NCBI GenBank assembly: GCA_018894495.1
Contig: JAHIOY010000120.1
Location: 1 to 19,979, forward strand
From: Patescibacteria group bacterium
GTDB lineage: Bacteria > Patescibacteriota > Minisyncoccia > Minisyncoccales > JAHIOY01
Length of the DNA stretch: 19,979 nt
Reading direction: 5' to 3'
This document shows, one piece after another, positions 19,274-19,979 of the stretch. Within the stretch, counting starts at the first letter, position 1, and each line of letters opens with the position of its first letter. A program made the position numbers and the translations under genes. The notes beneath the pieces were generated by a model. The model searched no databases. It saw nothing but the letters and a program-made list of their open reading frames with translations, and was not told the origin of the DNA.

Positions 19274-19979
19274 ATGGGAGTAAGAGATTTTATTAAAGGA
19301 AAATTGTTGAAGGCGTGGAAACTGATATTGGAATTGCTGAAAGTAGTATTTAAAAAGGCGGATATAATATTAGGTTTTTGGATAGGTATTTTTAGTTGCT
19401 GGGGTATTTACGTTATTGGAAAAAGCTTTTTTAGTTCTATTTTATCTTCGTCGGTAAGCGAAACTACCTTAGCAGATGCTCTGAATATTCTTTTGGTAGT
19501 GGTAGGGATGTTTATAGCAATATTGGGGTATGGAATATACAAGATAATCACTTCTACTTTAAAAAATGAATTGTTAGAAGAAAGTCGCCATTTTACACAA
19601 GCGCAAACTTTTAAAAATTATGCATATATTCGCTGTCGTATTTACGAAGAAAGGCTTATGGATGCAGAGTTTCATGAGGAAAATGCAGAGCTTTATGAGG
19701 AATTGAAAAGAAAGGATAAAGCAAAAGAACTTAGAAAAAAGGCTGTCCAAAAAAGAGAAAAGGGATTTGCTAGTCTACAAGAAGCCATCAAATATGCTGA
19801 AAAGGCTTTCGGTTGTACAGAAAAATTAAAAGACAGGAAAAGAAATGAGATTCTTATCCTCTGGTGTCAGAATAATCTTGCTTATTATTTAGCGAAGAAA
19901 TGGGAATATAATCAAAATGAGTGGGAATATAAAGATGGAAGCGGGAAGTGGAAATTCAATTTTGAAAAAAATAAAGAAA
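19274..19979 (+). CDS. Two-helix membrane protein with helical cytoplasmic domain (partial)
   Basis: The frame stays open from ATG 19274 to the window edge (235 codons plus one base), so the C-terminus is missing. A basic amphipathic start (residues 1-29, VRDFIKGKLLKAWKLILELLKVVFKK) precedes two hydrophobic segments, about 31-52 (IILGFWIGIFSCWGIYVIG) and about 68-90 (ALNILLVVVGMFIAILGYGIY). The rest is a charged helical domain (about 97-235) with a coiled-coil-like EELKRKDKAKELRKKAVQKREK and pairs of helices (ASLQEAIKYAEKA, then ILWCQNNLAYYLA) that look like TPR-type repeats. I do not recognise the family. A role as a membrane-anchored scaffold is only a guess from this layout. Confidence 0.7.
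   Translation, partial: MGVRDFIKGKLLKAWKLILELLKVVFKKADIILGFWIGIFSCWGIYVIGKSFFSSILSSSVSETTLADALNILLVVVGMFIAILGYGIYKIITSTLKNELLEESRHFTQAQTFKNYAYIRCRIYEERLMDAEFHEENAELYEELKRKDKAKELRKKAVQKREKGFASLQEAIKYAEKAFGCTEKLKDRKRNEILILWCQNNLAYYLAKKWEYNQNEWEYKDGSGKWKFNFEKNKE

Noticed and set aside
183..19979. UGA recoded to glycine in the whole genome
   Set aside because: trpE, trpD, trpB, aroB', lysC and trpL all end correctly at TGA, and no conserved gene has an internal TGA.

Overview
The window looks like a piece of a small-genome bacterial chromosome of the Patescibacteria/CPR (Parcubacteria-like) kind. This is an inference. It rests on the AT-rich sequence, dense one-strand operons, sparse Shine-Dalgarno sites, strong TTGACA/TAAAAT-type bacterial promoters that often sit almost on top of the ATG, and clusters of short palindromic GGGGTCTGACCCC-like and TTCGTA-like repeats in the gaps. 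UGA is a normal stop here: trpE, trpD, trpB, aroB' and lysC all end in it. An archaeon is unlikely because the promoters are bacterial and two classical ribosome-stalling attenuators are present.

Region 1 (1-2580) is an accessory or decaying zone. It holds the end of a tatD-like nuclease gene, a rhuM pseudogene with an internal deletion, an unrecognised 164-aa gene, a highly structured element that looks like a minus-strand small RNA with its own promoter, a broken winged-helix-like frame, and a half-length type I restriction specificity (hsdS) gene. Region 2 (2551-3271) is dapB with its own, probably leaderless, promoter. Region 3 (3282-9855) is the tryptophan operon: promoter, trpL leader peptide with two Trp codons, three-state attenuator, then trpE-G-D-C-B-A and a terminator. 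trpF is absent. Region 4 (9866-13132) has a promoter, an unrecognised gene with a GXGXG-like C-terminus, a second attenuator whose leader peptide is packed with Trp/Phe/Tyr codons, a REPIN-like inverted repeat, and then the archaeal-type entry to the shikimate pathway (aroA' ADH synthase and aroB' 3-dehydroquinate synthase II). Region 5 (13155-18995) is a tight lysine/diaminopimelate operon, dapA-dapL-lysA-lysC-asd, with junctions of 0-5 nt or overlapping. Region 6 (18996-19979) is a repeat-bearing gap and the start of a two-helix membrane protein that runs off the window.

The genes form one metabolic block. LysC and Asd make aspartate semialdehyde (ASA). DapA, DapB and DapL take ASA to LL-diaminopimelate, and LysA makes lysine from the meso isomer; the epimerase DapF is not in the window. 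ASA is also a substrate of the AroA' enzyme, so the same branch point feeds aromatic synthesis and then, through chorismate, TrpEGDCBA. Both the top (aroA'B') and the bottom (trp) of the aromatic branch appear to be controlled by transcription attenuation that reads aromatic aminoacyl-tRNA supply.

The most unusual signals are: (1) the aromatic-codon attenuator in front of archaeal-type shikimate genes; (2) a shared 30-nt palindrome inserted in the same reading frame in both aroB' and lysC, with further palindromes inside lysC and trpE, reminiscent of the protein-coding palindromic elements of Rickettsia; (3) identical TTCGTA repeats at identical distance from the trpD and aroA' start codons; and (4) the structured minus-strand element at about 1392-1465.
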